A DNA stretch of 64,000 bases from Nostoc sp. FACHB-280 (GTDB lineage Bacteria > Cyanobacteriota > Cyanobacteriia > Cyanobacteriales > Nostocaceae): the NCBI RefSeq assembly GCF_014697615.1, contig NZ_JACJSD010000030.1, positions 20,521 through 84,520 of the forward strand, written 5' to 3'. The notes under the pieces were generated by a model. It was not told the DNA's origin and made no database searches. It saw only the letters and a program-made list of their open reading frames with translations. Made by a program: the position numbers and the translations under genes. Positions 9,383 to 17,741 of the stretch are shown here, in pieces. The number at the start of each line of letters is the position of its first letter. Position 1 is the first letter of the stretch.

Positions 9383-9793
9383 TTAAATTAGTTGAGTTGC
9401 TCCTTCTAGAAATTCTTGTAGCGTTCGCAAAGTGCGCTCTGTGGAATCAATAAATACTACTTGAATACGAGCTTCAACAGCAACTAAGGAATTCCCTTCT
9501 TTGATCACCTCAATTGACTGCCAAAAATTGGCTTGGTAGAGTGATGATTGATTTGATTGATCTAACTTAGTGTTGACAATCACATTCTCCAGAATAATTT
9601 CCTTACGATAATTAACTTCAATCCGAGCCACAACTGGAACAATTTTCTGTTTGATATTTATGTTATGGTGCTTCAACCAATCCCAACGTCCCGTTTCTAA
9701 ATACTCTAAAACAGTAGCATTGTTAACATGACCTAAACTATCGAGGTCATTTGGACGTACCGGTAGTTTTAAAGAGACAAGTTCAAAACTCAT
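9383..9793 (-). CDS. Hotdog-fold acyl-CoA thioesterase (4HBT type)
   Basis: 136 aa, single hotdog domain. The signature RPNDLDSLGHVNNATVLEYLE carries the Asp and the GHVNN helix start typical of 4-hydroxybenzoyl-CoA thioesterase/FadM-like enzymes, which hydrolyse acyl-CoA or acyl-ACP thioesters. The remainder (VVARIEVNYRKEI... VEARIQVVFID) follows the hotdog sheet pattern. It is convergent with the LysR gene. Substrate unknown. Confidence 0.85.
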   Translation of the reverse strand: MSFELVSLKLPVRPNDLDSLGHVNNATVLEYLETGRWDWLKHHNINIKQKIVPVVARIEVNYRKEIILENVIVNTKLDQSNQSSLYQANFWQSIEVIKEGNSLVAVEARIQVVFIDSTERTLRTLQEFLEGATQLI

Positions 9794-10015
9794 TCGTTAA
9801 AAATCTTTTAATTTAAATTTATTTGGCTAGTTAAAATACTATAGGACTACATATTTAAATTAATTTTTGATAAAAAAAATACAAATAAGAAAAAAATCGA
9901 GCAAGCTTATTTACGGCTGAGAATTTTTCGACCTGTTGTGGCGTTCAATTGATGATAGTTTTATTACAGGTACGGTAGAAGGCTTTCTAATTGTCTAAGA
10001 AAATTTACCCTGGTA

Positions 10016-10795
10016 TCAATGATTGATGCGTTTGATATAAGAGTAGAGAATTTCTCGTTCGCTATGGCTAGAGATAATAAAGCATTGTTGACCTACTGCA
10101 TGATGATAAAAAACAATGGCAACACTTTCTTTTGGGCAAACTCCTAAACAACTGGTAGTGAACTACCTACACTGACCTTGCGGTACAGTGTAGGCTTCCT
10201 GCCCAACAGAAAGCGCAGTAGTGGATTTCTTGCGTCCTCCCCTGCTCCGACTTACATCTGGGCGACAGGCTTTATCCCCCGTTCCAGAGGTCAAAAGTTT
10301 CCTCCATATCTTCCTCCCTTGCCTATCGGCATCGGTCGGAAGATTGTCGTCAATTAGCCTGCCATTCATGAGGACACTTGCGTGGGCGGCTCTGCCGACT
10401 TGAGCAAAGTGTCCATCTCATCACCTCCCTACCCTTCGGGAACACTTCGTGAACGGGTAGGTGAGAGGCTTCTGTCAGTTCAAGCTAACAACTCGATATT
10501 TTCCCCACAATCCATCTAATTTGAGTTGAGACTTCAGCCATTTCTGTAGTTCTTCGGAAGCTGTTGTACCTGATCTTACTTGGTGATAACTGTCAGAAAA
10601 TTTCTCGGCTGCACACTGGGAACAAACGAGTATCAAACCATTCTGCCACTGGGGAGTGAAAGTGGGAATGGGAGGAATAATGGCAGGAATTTCTAATGGG
10701 CGATCACTGGAAGGAATAGTAGGTTGTTCATTATATGAGAACTGCTGAAAAATTTGCTTGATTAGTTTAAAAATCCGTTTAAGCAGTTTTTTCAT
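10016..10795 (-). pseudogene. Thioredoxin-like [2Fe-2S] ferredoxin-type gene split by an IS605-derived element
   Basis: The 5' part (10488-10795) encodes a basic N-terminus, a proline linker, then ILVCSQCAAEKF and LKLDGLWGKYRVV, as in thioredoxin-like 2Fe-2S ferredoxins. The 3' part (10016-10157) continues T-SCLGVCPKESVAIVFYHH... EREILYSYIKRINH with the second Cys pair. Joining 10488 to 10157, which removes the 330-bp element at 10158-10487, gives an uninterrupted 149-aa frame. As it stands the 5' part ends after VSLN. The gene is therefore disrupted, with all four candidate cluster cysteines present across the two exon-like pieces. Confidence 0.85.
10158..10487 (-). mobile_element. 330-bp non-autonomous IS200/IS605-family element (PATE/MITE-like)
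   Basis: In gene direction the left end begins TAGCTTGAAC, then AGAAGCCTC and a palindrome around TACCC...GGGTA. The right end is AGGAAGCCTACACTG...CAGTGTAGG followed by GTAGTTCAC. Both ends match those of the tnpB element at 21756-23315. The interior keeps a small TnpB tail remnant (GDKACRPDVSRSRGGRKKS) but no transposase. It must have moved with transposase supplied in trans. The boundaries are set by the frame restored in the split ferredoxin-like gene. Confidence 0.8.
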
Positions 10796-11059
10796 GATCG
10801 AATGGCTTTGCTATTTCTTTCATAGCATTACTTAAATTGACTATTGAGTTTGTTTTAATAGATTCAGGATCACATAAAGTTTTTTGAACTTTGTGTTGAG
10901 AGTTTTCCTATAACTATTACTTGTCATATCTGGATCGATTAGCGGGATTAGGACGATATACCAGGCTGTACAGATTACACATGACATTAAGACACGCGCG
11001 AATACTTTTGAGTGAATTTGAGATTGCCAGGAAGAAAGAGCCGAATTGGTGCGTCTTTC

Positions 11060-11701
11060 TCAAATTTGACCGATAAAATTGGCTGATTCCTCACGCTGAA
11101 AAACAAATAAATTACCTGTTACACCTCGTCCTATTCTTATATCAGAGTCTAAATAGGAGGTTCGCCATAAAGCCTCATTTCGCCAAAATTCTAATATCGG
11201 CAGTGTCAATACAGGAAAGTTTTGAGTGGATATACCCAAAAGTTTTGTTGCTCTCCAAGAAAAAGCATCAAAACTCACCTTCGCCACTTGTTCATCTTGC
11301 TCCCATTTCCATACTCCATCAACCGATAACTGTAGCTGTCCTACTAAAAATAATTCAAATTCAGCCGCATTAATAGCAGCAATTTTTCCTGGTTCTTGAA
11401 CAAGCAAATTCTGCCACACACGTTTGATTTTGATTGCTCCAAAAAAATCTGAAATAGAGGCTAAAGGACGTGTTACTACAGTTCCATTGGAGGCATATAT
11501 TAATTGCCAGTTACCACTTAAGCAAGAAAGATTACTAATGTTTAATGGATTTACTAAAGGATTAATTTTCTCTAACTGCTGCACAATTGTATCAATCGAT
11601 TCTTGTTTTAACGGAAACAAAGCTTGTTGTAAACTTAATGCTCCTATTTGAGACAAGAGTTCATGTTTTAATCCAAGTCTTGCTACATTATCGTCAATCA
11701 T
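11060..11701 (-). CDS. PAP/fibrillin (plastoglobulin-like) family protein
   Basis: 213 aa. The family signatures are LSGNWQLIYASNG-TVVTRPL in the first third and YLDSDIRIGRGVTGNLFVFQR at the C-terminus. Members are lipocalin-like proteins of thylakoids and plastoglobules that bind lipids or isoprenoids; cyanobacteria carry several. There is no signal peptide. It stands alone. Confidence 0.82.
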   Translation of the reverse strand: MIDDNVARLGLKHELLSQIGALSLQQALFPLKQESIDTIVQQLEKINPLVNPLNISNLSCLSGNWQLIYASNGTVVTRPLASISDFFGAIKIKRVWQNLLVQEPGKIAAINAAEFELFLVGQLQLSVDGVWKWEQDEQVAKVSFDAFSWRATKLLGISTQNFPVLTLPILEFWRNEALWRTSYLDSDIRIGRGVTGNLFVFQREESANFIGQI

Positions 11702-11803
11702 ACCTGAATATTATATTCCTGTACTGTCAAGTTTCGTTGTTCCAATTCAAAATTCAAAAAGGTCAAAACTTCCTAGTATTTAAAGATTGTGCATTAAGCT
11801 GAT

Positions 11804-12694
11804 TCAAAAAATATCTTCAGTTTGGATAGGTAAGTAATGATCTGCGGCTGTTAAGCGTGATATGGGCTGCAACACAATATATAAATAATTACCATCTTTC
11901 AACGATTGAATTGCTAAACTGATCACCTCAAAATTTAATAACCAACATTCATCTCTATTAAAAGGAACCGAGATAGATAGCTTCATCCCTATAGATAATT
12001 GGTAAAAATCAAGTATCTTTGCCAAGGAGACTGTTTTGAGAATATCGAAGTATTTTCTGCCATCTAATTGAGGATAGCCTTGAGCAATAATTTCATCAAC
12101 TATCAGTAGGCGATATTTTCCCGCACGCAATAATTGTGAATAGCTACCTTTATGAGGCATTTTTAGTGTTTGAGGAGGAGGTGGTGCTGGTGGATGAACT
12201 ATGGTTTCGGTGATTGGTAGAAAATTGGATTTTGTTGGCTGTTGAGCATCTTTTAACAACGTCAGATGAATATCTCTACCAAATATATTTTGAAAAGCAG
12301 CTTGCAGTTGGGGCAATCGAGTAGTGATTTTATCGTGCCAAGAACTTTTACATTTTATAGAGGCAGACTGACCATCAAAAGAAACTAAAGAACACATTTG
12401 CCCAATTAATGCCCTCGTTGGAATGTTGCTAATTTGAGGCAAAACTTCCTGCCAAACAATCGTCAGGTCATACTGTGGTACTGGAGGTGGTGGTAGTGGT
12501 ACTGGTGGCTTTAATGGTTTAGATGATGGAGGTGTTGGTGATGATGTTTCTTGAGTGAAAAATTCTTCAGCTTCCGACAAAGAATCAAAATCAGCAACTT
12601 GTTTAAACAGCTTGTAGCCGCCCTGACAAAATCTAACTTCGTAACCTTTTTGAGCAGCAATATTTTTGAGTTTGGACAGGGTTAATCTGTTCAT
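11804..12694 (-). CDS. Unknown protein with a DnaX (tau) C-terminal-like domain and proline linkers
   Basis: About 296 aa from the ATG at 12694 (a TTG two codons earlier is possible). Residues ~1-45 form a small basic domain (LSKLKNIAAQKGYEVRFCQGGYKLF), followed by a proline-rich linker. Residues ~78-150 (IVWQEVLPQISNIPTRALIGQ, SFDGQSASIKCKSSWHDK, LQAAFQNIFGRDIHLTLL) resemble the tail domain of cyanobacterial DNA polymerase III gamma/tau. A second proline linker leads to an unrecognised C-terminal domain. It may be a clamp-loader-related or decoy module. No ATPase motif is present. Confidence 0.6.
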   Translation of the reverse strand: MNRLTLSKLKNIAAQKGYEVRFCQGGYKLFKQVADFDSLSEAEEFFTQETSSPTPPSSKPLKPPVPLPPPPVPQYDLTIVWQEVLPQISNIPTRALIGQMCSLVSFDGQSASIKCKSSWHDKITTRLPQLQAAFQNIFGRDIHLTLLKDAQQPTKSNFLPITETIVHPPAPPPPQTLKMPHKGSYSQLLRAGKYRLLIVDEIIAQGYPQLDGRKYFDILKTVSLAKILDFYQLSIGMKLSISVPFNRDECWLLNFEVISLAIQSLKDGNYLYIVLQPISRLTAADHYLPIQTEDIF

Positions 12695-12995
12695 TATCAA
12701 CTGTAATTAGATAGCAGCACCGAATTCATCACAAATATATATTGTAGATGGCATCAAGAGTAGCAACAAAACTTAAGCTAGATATTTATCTATGATAATT
12801 GCTGGCACACCTTTCATAGGAAGAATTGAAAAATTGCGAATCAACAAGCGATAACTGTGCCAACACACAAAAGCGATCGCACAGCAAATGTGCGGATTCA
12901 TGAAGATAGCTTATGAGCAATTCCCGCACAAACACGGATTGATTGAACGGTGTGTTTAGGTAAAACTGCATTGTGAAAGTTACCAAGGTACATTT

Positions 12996-13310
12996 ATGAA
13001 TGATATTGCAATGTTAAATATCCGTGCAAATGAGCAAATAAATTTTGAGGCTTTAGAAACGGCAGTAGCAGCGACAGAAGAAGAGTCAGTAATATTAGCC
13101 GAAAAACTTACACAAGTTGCACTTCCTTTAGAAGTATTGTTGCAAGCACTGAATATAGCTAAATATGATAAAGAAGCGGCTTTTCGATATGCCGATAACT
13201 ATATAAGTGGGATAGTTAATCAAACTAGAAAGCCAAAATGGATTGTAATAAAAACTGGCTCCTTTTCTAAAATGAAATGGAATTGTACGAAAAAAGCGAG
13301 AATTGCTTAG
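12996..13310 (+). CDS. Hypothetical protein
   Basis: 104 aa, AAGG 9 nt before the ATG. Mostly helical (EALETAVAATEEESVILAEKLTQVALPLEVLLQAL), then a basic C-terminus. Not recognised. No partner gene is close, and the next gene is convergent. Confidence 0.45.
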   Translation: MNDIAMLNIRANEQINFEALETAVAATEEESVILAEKLTQVALPLEVLLQALNIAKYDKEAAFRYADNYISGIVNQTRKPKWIVIKTGSFSKMKWNCTKKARIA

Positions 13311-13376
13311 TATAACTTGAGAAATTAAATACAATCAATAGAAATGCGCTTGCTACTAATTTAGAAAACAATTTTT

Positions 13377-13739
13377 TTAATCAATACGCTCAGCCTTTGA
13401 TATAGGAATTTCTAAAAAATCAAATCCATTTTCAACAAGCCATTGCTTTGAAATTTCATCAGGACGATTAGCAATAAAGCTGCAAGCGTCGTCTAATTCT
13501 TCAAAAACTAGGTTACAAATGGTTGGGTGCTGATAATCTCCTACGCCCATTACCCAGACCTCTTGCCCGTAGTTAGACAAATAAATCCTGACTACATTAT
13601 CAGGGTAACAATGCCAGTTTTCGGGGTCGGAAACTACAGAGATCGTATCTGTTGGTGCGGGTAGTTCACGATTTATTCTCCCATCTGGGAATTCAGCCCT
13701 GTATTTGGCTATATATTCTTGAATCTTGAGTTTGGGCAT
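13377..13739 (-). CDS. Hypothetical protein
   Basis: 120 aa with balanced composition and a mixed alpha/beta pattern (NVVRIYLSNYGQEVWVMGVGDY... LVFEELDDACSFI). The C-terminus (WLVENGFDFLEIPISKAERID) is acidic. No family recognised. It ends 66 bp from the neighbouring gene and lies just outside the IS605 element, intact. Confidence 0.6.
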   Translation of the reverse strand: MPKLKIQEYIAKYRAEFPDGRINRELPAPTDTISVVSDPENWHCYPDNVVRIYLSNYGQEVWVMGVGDYQHPTICNLVFEELDDACSFIANRPDEISKQWLVENGFDFLEIPISKAERID

Positions 13740-13834
13740 ATTTGTAGATGATCATACGGTTTAATTTGATTTTATGACTGGGAGTGCGATTGTCCCTCCC
13801 TTGACCAAAAGAATGGGATACAAGCCCCGTCGTT

Positions 13835-14278
13835 CTACGACGGCTTTTCTTGATTTCTGATGTACTCCTTTAGGATCTCTAATGGCGCACCTCCTACGGA
13901 CACAGCAAAATAACTGGGACTCCACAAGGCTTCTTTGTGGGGCTTTTTATATCCTGCTTGTCCATATCTGCGACTAGAAACACCTTTCAAAGCATTAACT
14001 ATTTGAGAGATAGACAATTTAGGTGGATATTCAATAAGCGCGTGAACATGATTATCTTCACCATTAAATTCAATTACTTGAAAATCCATCTTTTCGGCTA
14101 CTTCTCTAAACGTTTTATCAATTAATTCAAGACTTTCTTTTGTGAATACAGACCTACGATATTTGGTAACACAGACCAAATGAATTTTTAAATCTGTGAC
14201 GCTATGTCTTTCTCTACGGAACTGGCTTGTCACTTCTTGTATGCCAATGTATAATACTCTTACAGACCAATTATACAT
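13835..14278 (-). CDS. tnpA: IS200-like Y1 (HUH) transposase TnpA
   Basis: 147 aa. The HUH motif is HVHALIEYPP and the catalytic tyrosine lies in LEILKEYIRNQ near the C-terminus. The start VTDLKIHLVCVTKYRR is typical. Length matches the family. The ATG used lies only 5 bp from the oppositely oriented tnpB start. An in-frame GTG at 14233 would remove 15 poorly conserved residues and is a credible alternative. It cuts and joins single-stranded IS ends. Confidence 0.9.
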   Translation of the reverse strand: MYNWSVRVLYIGIQEVTSQFRRERHSVTDLKIHLVCVTKYRRSVFTKESLELIDKTFREVAEKMDFQVIEFNGEDNHVHALIEYPPKLSISQIVNALKGVSSRRYGQAGYKKPHKEALWSPSYFAVSVGGAPLEILKEYIRNQEKPS

Positions 14279-14283
14279 TATCT

Positions 14284-15429
14284 ATGAAAGCTAGATATCA
14301 ATTCCGTTTCTACCCAACAGACCAACAGCAACGGCTTTTAGCTCAGTTGTTTGGTTGTGTTCGCGTAGTTTGGAATGATGCTCTAGCTATCTGCAAGCAG
14401 TCCGAAAAGCTACCAAGTAACAATGACTTGCAAAAGTTGGTGATTACCCAAGCTAAAAAGACATTGGAACGTTCATGGTTGTCTGATGTTTCTAACATTC
14501 CGTTGCAACAATCTGTTGCTGATTTGGGAGTTGCTTACAAAAACTTTTTTGATTCTCTCAAGGGTAAGCGAAAAGGTAAAAAGGTCGGTAGTCCTAAATT
14601 TAAAAAAAAGTCCGCACGACAATCAGCACGATTTAGAATTGGTGGGTTCTCAATCAAGGGATATGAAGTATATTTAGCCAAAATTGGTAATGTTAAGCCT
14701 ATTTGGTCGAGAGAATTACCAGCATCGCCTACATCTATCACGGTCATAAAGGATTGCGCTAATCGCTATTTTCTTAGTTTTGTTGTAGAGGTTGAACCAA
14801 TCAATATTGATGCCAAAAATCAAAGCATTGGTATCGACTTGGGAATCACAACTTTTGCGGTTATGAGTAATGGGGATAAGGCAATAAGCCCTGATTACTC
14901 AAAGAAAGACCGCAAAATTCGTAAACTACAACGCAAGTTAGCAAGACAACAGAAAGGCTCTAAACGTCGTGAAGTCACCAGATTAAGAATTGCTAAACAA
15001 CACCTACATATTGCAGATACCCGTAAAGATTTCTTACACAAGTTATCAACCAAAATAGTTAGCGAGAATCAAACTATTGTTTTGGAAGATTTGAATGTAT
15101 CAGGAATGGTCAAGAATCGTAAGTTAGCAAGAGTGATTAGCTTGCAGGGATGGAGAGAATTTCGGGTATTTTGTGAGGCTAAATCTGAAAAACTTAATCG
15201 GGATTTCAGGGTAATTAGTAGATGGGAACCTACTAGCCAAACTTGTTCTTGCTGTGGGTATCGCTGGGGCAAGATTGATTTGTCTGTTCGCTCATTGCTG
15301 TGCTTGAGTTGTGGTACTGAACAAGACAGGGATGAGAACGCATCCCGAAATATAGAAATGGTCGGCATGGGGCATCGGCACGACCTTAAGCGGACGGGGA
15401 GCGACCATAAGACTACGAAGAGTAGCTAG
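14284..15429 (+). CDS. tnpB: IS605 OrfB / TnpB RNA-guided nuclease
   Basis: 381 aa from MKARYQFRFYPTDQQ. All expected parts are visible: an N-terminal HTH-like OrfB domain, RuvC-I IGIDLGITTFAV, RuvC-II VLEDLNVSGM, a zinc finger with two CxxC pairs (TCSCCG, LCLSCG) and RuvC-III DRDENAS. An in-frame upstream start is excluded because it would run into tnpA. TnpB enzymes use an RNA from the element's right end to cut DNA and help retain the element. This copy looks complete. Confidence 0.92.
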   Translation: MKARYQFRFYPTDQQQRLLAQLFGCVRVVWNDALAICKQSEKLPSNNDLQKLVITQAKKTLERSWLSDVSNIPLQQSVADLGVAYKNFFDSLKGKRKGKKVGSPKFKKKSARQSARFRIGGFSIKGYEVYLAKIGNVKPIWSRELPASPTSITVIKDCANRYFLSFVVEVEPINIDAKNQSIGIDLGITTFAVMSNGDKAISPDYSKKDRKIRKLQRKLARQQKGSKRREVTRLRIAKQHLHIADTRKDFLHKLSTKIVSENQTIVLEDLNVSGMVKNRKLARVISLQGWREFRVFCEAKSEKLNRDFRVISRWEPTSQTCSCCGYRWGKIDLSVRSLLCLSCGTEQDRDENASRNIEMVGMGHRHDLKRTGSDHKTTKSS

Positions 15430-15550
15430 TTGCTGTGAGCCGTCAAGAATCACCGCACCTTCAGATCGGTGAGTATGTCAAATTCGATACCTTAATACCT
15501 CTCGAAGAAAAAAACAGCCGAAACTGTCTCGCATTGAAAATTACTTGGGA

Positions 15551-15772
15551 TTAGCCATAAGCTAATTTTTTGGCATATTCTTGTGCTTCTACACCAGATA
15601 AAGAATCAAATGCTTGAATTAACGGTATGGCTTCTTGACCTCTAGCATCAAAAACCAGTGAATAGCAATGGGGTTCAGGAAGTCCTGGTTCTGTCAATTC
15701 CGCAATCCAAAGCCAACTTTCGCCCTCGTTATCCAAATAATCGTAATGTAGATCGGGTCTTTGTTTGGACAT
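15551..15772 (-). CDS. Small hypothetical protein
   Basis: 73 aa, preceded by AAGGAG 6 nt before the ATG. Rich in acidic and aromatic residues (YDYLDNEGESWLWIAELTEPGLPEPHCYSLVFDARGQ). Probably a compact beta-rich domain; no family recognised. Confidence 0.6.
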   Translation of the reverse strand: MSKQRPDLHYDYLDNEGESWLWIAELTEPGLPEPHCYSLVFDARGQEAIPLIQAFDSLSGVEAQEYAKKLAYG

Positions 15773-15881
15773 GAGTTCTCCTTTTAGTTATACTGTCTTT
15801 TTTAAAAATATTTAGCGTAGCTATTCTTTGTTATGCAGGCGTTAATATTGGTAGGGACGGGTTGTATAATCAAGTAAACTT

Positions 15882-16478
15882 ATGTCTTACAGTGATTTCA
15901 CCCTCAAAAAAGTGAAAACCGAATTTAACCTCACCATAGTTGAGCGTCCCACCTTTTTTGAGGAAATTGAACCTATAACTCCAAGTGATTTTTTATCGAC
16001 ATTTTTAGAAAAACACTTACCATTAGCTCTAGCAGTGAATACTGAAAAAGCTAGATCCGAATGGTTGATATCTCCAGTTGTTTTAGAAATCAAAGATATA
16101 TTACCTAACCAAATTAGCTTATTTTCCGGCACAGATTTCACTGTTGATTCTTCTGTTGGGCTAAACGGAGTTTGTGATTTTCTCATTAGTAAATCAACGG
16201 AACAATTATTTATTGAGGCTCCAGCAGTGGTAATAGTGGAAGCCAAAAGAGAAGATTTAAATGCAGGGTTAGGACAGTGTATTGCGTCTATGATTGCTGC
16301 TCAAAAGTTTAATCAACAAAATCAAACTCCTATTCCCACAATTTACGGAACCGTCACTACAGGCGATCGCTGGAAATTTCTCAAATTAGAAGACACTATC
16401 GTTACTATTGGGTTGCTAGAGTATAACATTCCTCCAGTTAATCAACTGCTAGGTATGCTTAAGAGCTTTGTATCTTAG
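15882..16478 (+). CDS. PD-(D/E)XK nuclease-like protein, function unknown
   Basis: 198 aa. The middle carries GVCDFLIS... APAVVIVEAKRED, the D-x(n)-ExK pattern of restriction-endonuclease-like folds, followed by a helical GQCIASMIAAQKFNQQ segment. Similar stand-alone proteins are common in cyanobacteria. The stop overlaps the convergent gene by 4 bp. It could be a solitary nuclease or an inactive scaffold. No methylase is nearby. Confidence 0.65.
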   Translation: MSYSDFTLKKVKTEFNLTIVERPTFFEEIEPITPSDFLSTFLEKHLPLALAVNTEKARSEWLISPVVLEIKDILPNQISLFSGTDFTVDSSVGLNGVCDFLISKSTEQLFIEAPAVVIVEAKREDLNAGLGQCIASMIAAQKFNQQNQTPIPTIYGTVTTGDRWKFLKLEDTIVTIGLLEYNIPPVNQLLGMLKSFVS

Positions 16479-16768
16479 TGACCCAGCCCCGGAAACAGCC
16501 GCCCCCACACCGACTTCTTCTGACTTTCACCGCCAGTCTCAAACACACTACCGAAACCCCGATGCCCCGCTTGTGATTCCAGCACGTTTAGATCGTGGAT
16601 CATTTGAGCAAATTCGGGGTTCTCTCTGATTAATTCGTCCTCTAGTTCCAACTCCTGTTGTAATAACTGTGCATTCCGCCGCAAAAGCCGCCGTTGGTTG
16701 TGGCGGCGGCGGATTTCGGCTTCTGATAACAGCAGTTCTTCTTCAAAGTTCACATCGTCGTCGTACAT
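16475..16768 (-). CDS. Small charged protein, last gene of the translocase operon
   Basis: 97 aa. The N-terminus is acidic and is followed by an arginine/glutamine-rich helix (EAEIRRRHNQRRLLRRNAQLLQQELELEDEL) that should form a coiled coil, then a glycine/serine tail. It overlaps the previous gene by 19 bp, which indicates translational coupling. Not recognised. Probably an accessory of the operon at 16.5-24.3 kb. Confidence 0.65.
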   Translation of the reverse strand: MYDDDVNFEEELLLSEAEIRRRHNQRRLLRRNAQLLQQELELEDELIRENPEFAQMIHDLNVLESQAGHRGFGSVFETGGESQKKSVWGRLFPGLGH

Positions 16769-17073
16769 TGGTTTTCTTCCTCAATTAGTCCAAAATACTC
16801 TGCTGAGATTTCCATCAGGTAGGTGAGGGCTAGGCAGTCGCCGTATTGAGTGTAGATTTGGGCGATCGCCTTCAACACTTCCGGCATGTTTTCTGGGGTA
16901 ATTTGCTGGAATTTCGCTGCCAAGTGGTATGCCGAGTGTTCGCCGTCGGGTTCTACAACGGGTACATCTTCTTCCCAGATCATCAGTTTACGCCGGTCTA
17001 ATTCTGCGAGGCTTTCGGCGTTGACGGTATCCAGGATTGAGTCGGGCAGATAGTGAATTAGTTGTTTTATCAT
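16750..17073 (-). CDS. Hypothetical acidic protein in the translocase operon
   Basis: 107 aa, almost all helical and acidic (MIKQLIHYLPDSILDTVNAESLAELDRRKLMIWEEDVPVVEPDGE...). No family recognised. It starts 46 bp after the nuclease-like membrane protein gene and overlaps the next gene by 19 bp. Confidence 0.65.
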   Translation of the reverse strand: MIKQLIHYLPDSILDTVNAESLAELDRRKLMIWEEDVPVVEPDGEHSAYHLAAKFQQITPENMPEVLKAIAQIYTQYGDCLALTYLMEISAEYFGLIEEENQCTTTM

Positions 17074-17119
17074 CCGATTAGAGTTAAAAATGTTAATGCT
17101 GTTGAACTTAGTTTTGTCC

Positions 17120-17722
17120 TTATGGGCGCTGAATCTGTTGCATAACAGCAGTAGGAGTGATTTTTTTCAGTTCTGGCAATACTCCCAAAAACAGCGAAAC
17201 AGCCAGTACCAGAATCAAAGGATTCGCCTTAGCTACATTAAACCACCAACGCCAGTCTCTAAAATTTGGTAATTGAGGCAATCGAAAATTACCAAAACTA
17301 AAATTGCCAAACCCAATTGATACTCGACTACCAGGAAGCCACTCTTCATCAATATTCACGAAAATAACTTTGATGCGTGGGCTTTGCTCAACCCTTGAGG
17401 CAGTTTTAAGCGTGGATGGTTGCTCTCGCGCATCAGGTGTCAGAAATCCCATCACCACTAACTTGTGACTGTTGTTCAGTCCGTAAAGGTTGAGTTGGCC
17501 GATTGCTTGAAAAATAGTGTCACGGGTAAGATATTTTTTGCACTCGATAATCGCTCCGCCCTGCCAGGTGCTAACGATGTCTGCTCTACCGCCGTTGGCA
17601 GGCACCTCTAAGTGAGCCTGGAATCCACGCTCTTTGAGGCGATCGCTAATATATTTTTGTAAGTCGCTTTCCTGCCAATAGTCGGGAAAGCCAGCAGCTT
17701 CAGCAAATTTAGATGGCAACAT
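17120..17722 (-). CDS. Nuclease-like protein with C-terminal membrane segment
   Basis: 200 aa from MLPSKFAEAAGFPDYWQ. The longer frame to 17818 overlaps the translocase gene and adds nothing conserved. Residues ~20-95 resemble a PD-(D/E)XK restriction-like fold: LQKYISDRLKERGFQA, GGRADIVSTWQGGAIIECKKYL and a following helix. One hydrophobic segment near the C-terminus (NPLILVLAVSLFLGVLPEL) would anchor it in the membrane. It lies 19 bp downstream of the FtsK-type translocase, which suggests a membrane-bound DNA-processing pair. Cleavage activity is an inference from the D-ExK pattern only. Confidence 0.7.
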   Translation of the reverse strand: MLPSKFAEAAGFPDYWQESDLQKYISDRLKERGFQAHLEVPANGGRADIVSTWQGGAIIECKKYLTRDTIFQAIGQLNLYGLNNSHKLVVMGFLTPDAREQPSTLKTASRVEQSPRIKVIFVNIDEEWLPGSRVSIGFGNFSFGNFRLPQLPNFRDWRWWFNVAKANPLILVLAVSLFLGVLPELKKITPTAVMQQIQRP

Positions 17723-17741
17723 AGAATTAGGGGTATAAAAA

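Larger units (their letters stand above)
13790..15485. mobile_element. Complete IS200/IS605-type element (tnpA and tnpB divergent)
   Basis: Contains a Y1 HUH transposase (minus) and a TnpB (plus) back to back. A left-end hairpin is at 13827-13843 (CCGTCG/CGACGG) and a right-end hairpin at 15450-15472 (TCACCG/CGGTGA), each within ~30-50 bp of the coding ends. These elements have no terminal inverted repeats or target duplications and move as single strands recognised through the hairpins. The outer edges are approximate. Confidence 0.8.

Noticed and set aside
10163..10369. 68-aa minus-strand frame inside the 330-bp element
   Set aside because: It is the leftover TnpB tail and right-end hairpin of the element, without catalytic motifs or a plausible start signal.
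12786..12986. 66-aa minus-strand frame upstream of 12996
   Set aside because: No ribosome binding site, improbable composition; the strip contains a HIP1 site and is more likely the promoter region of the next gene.
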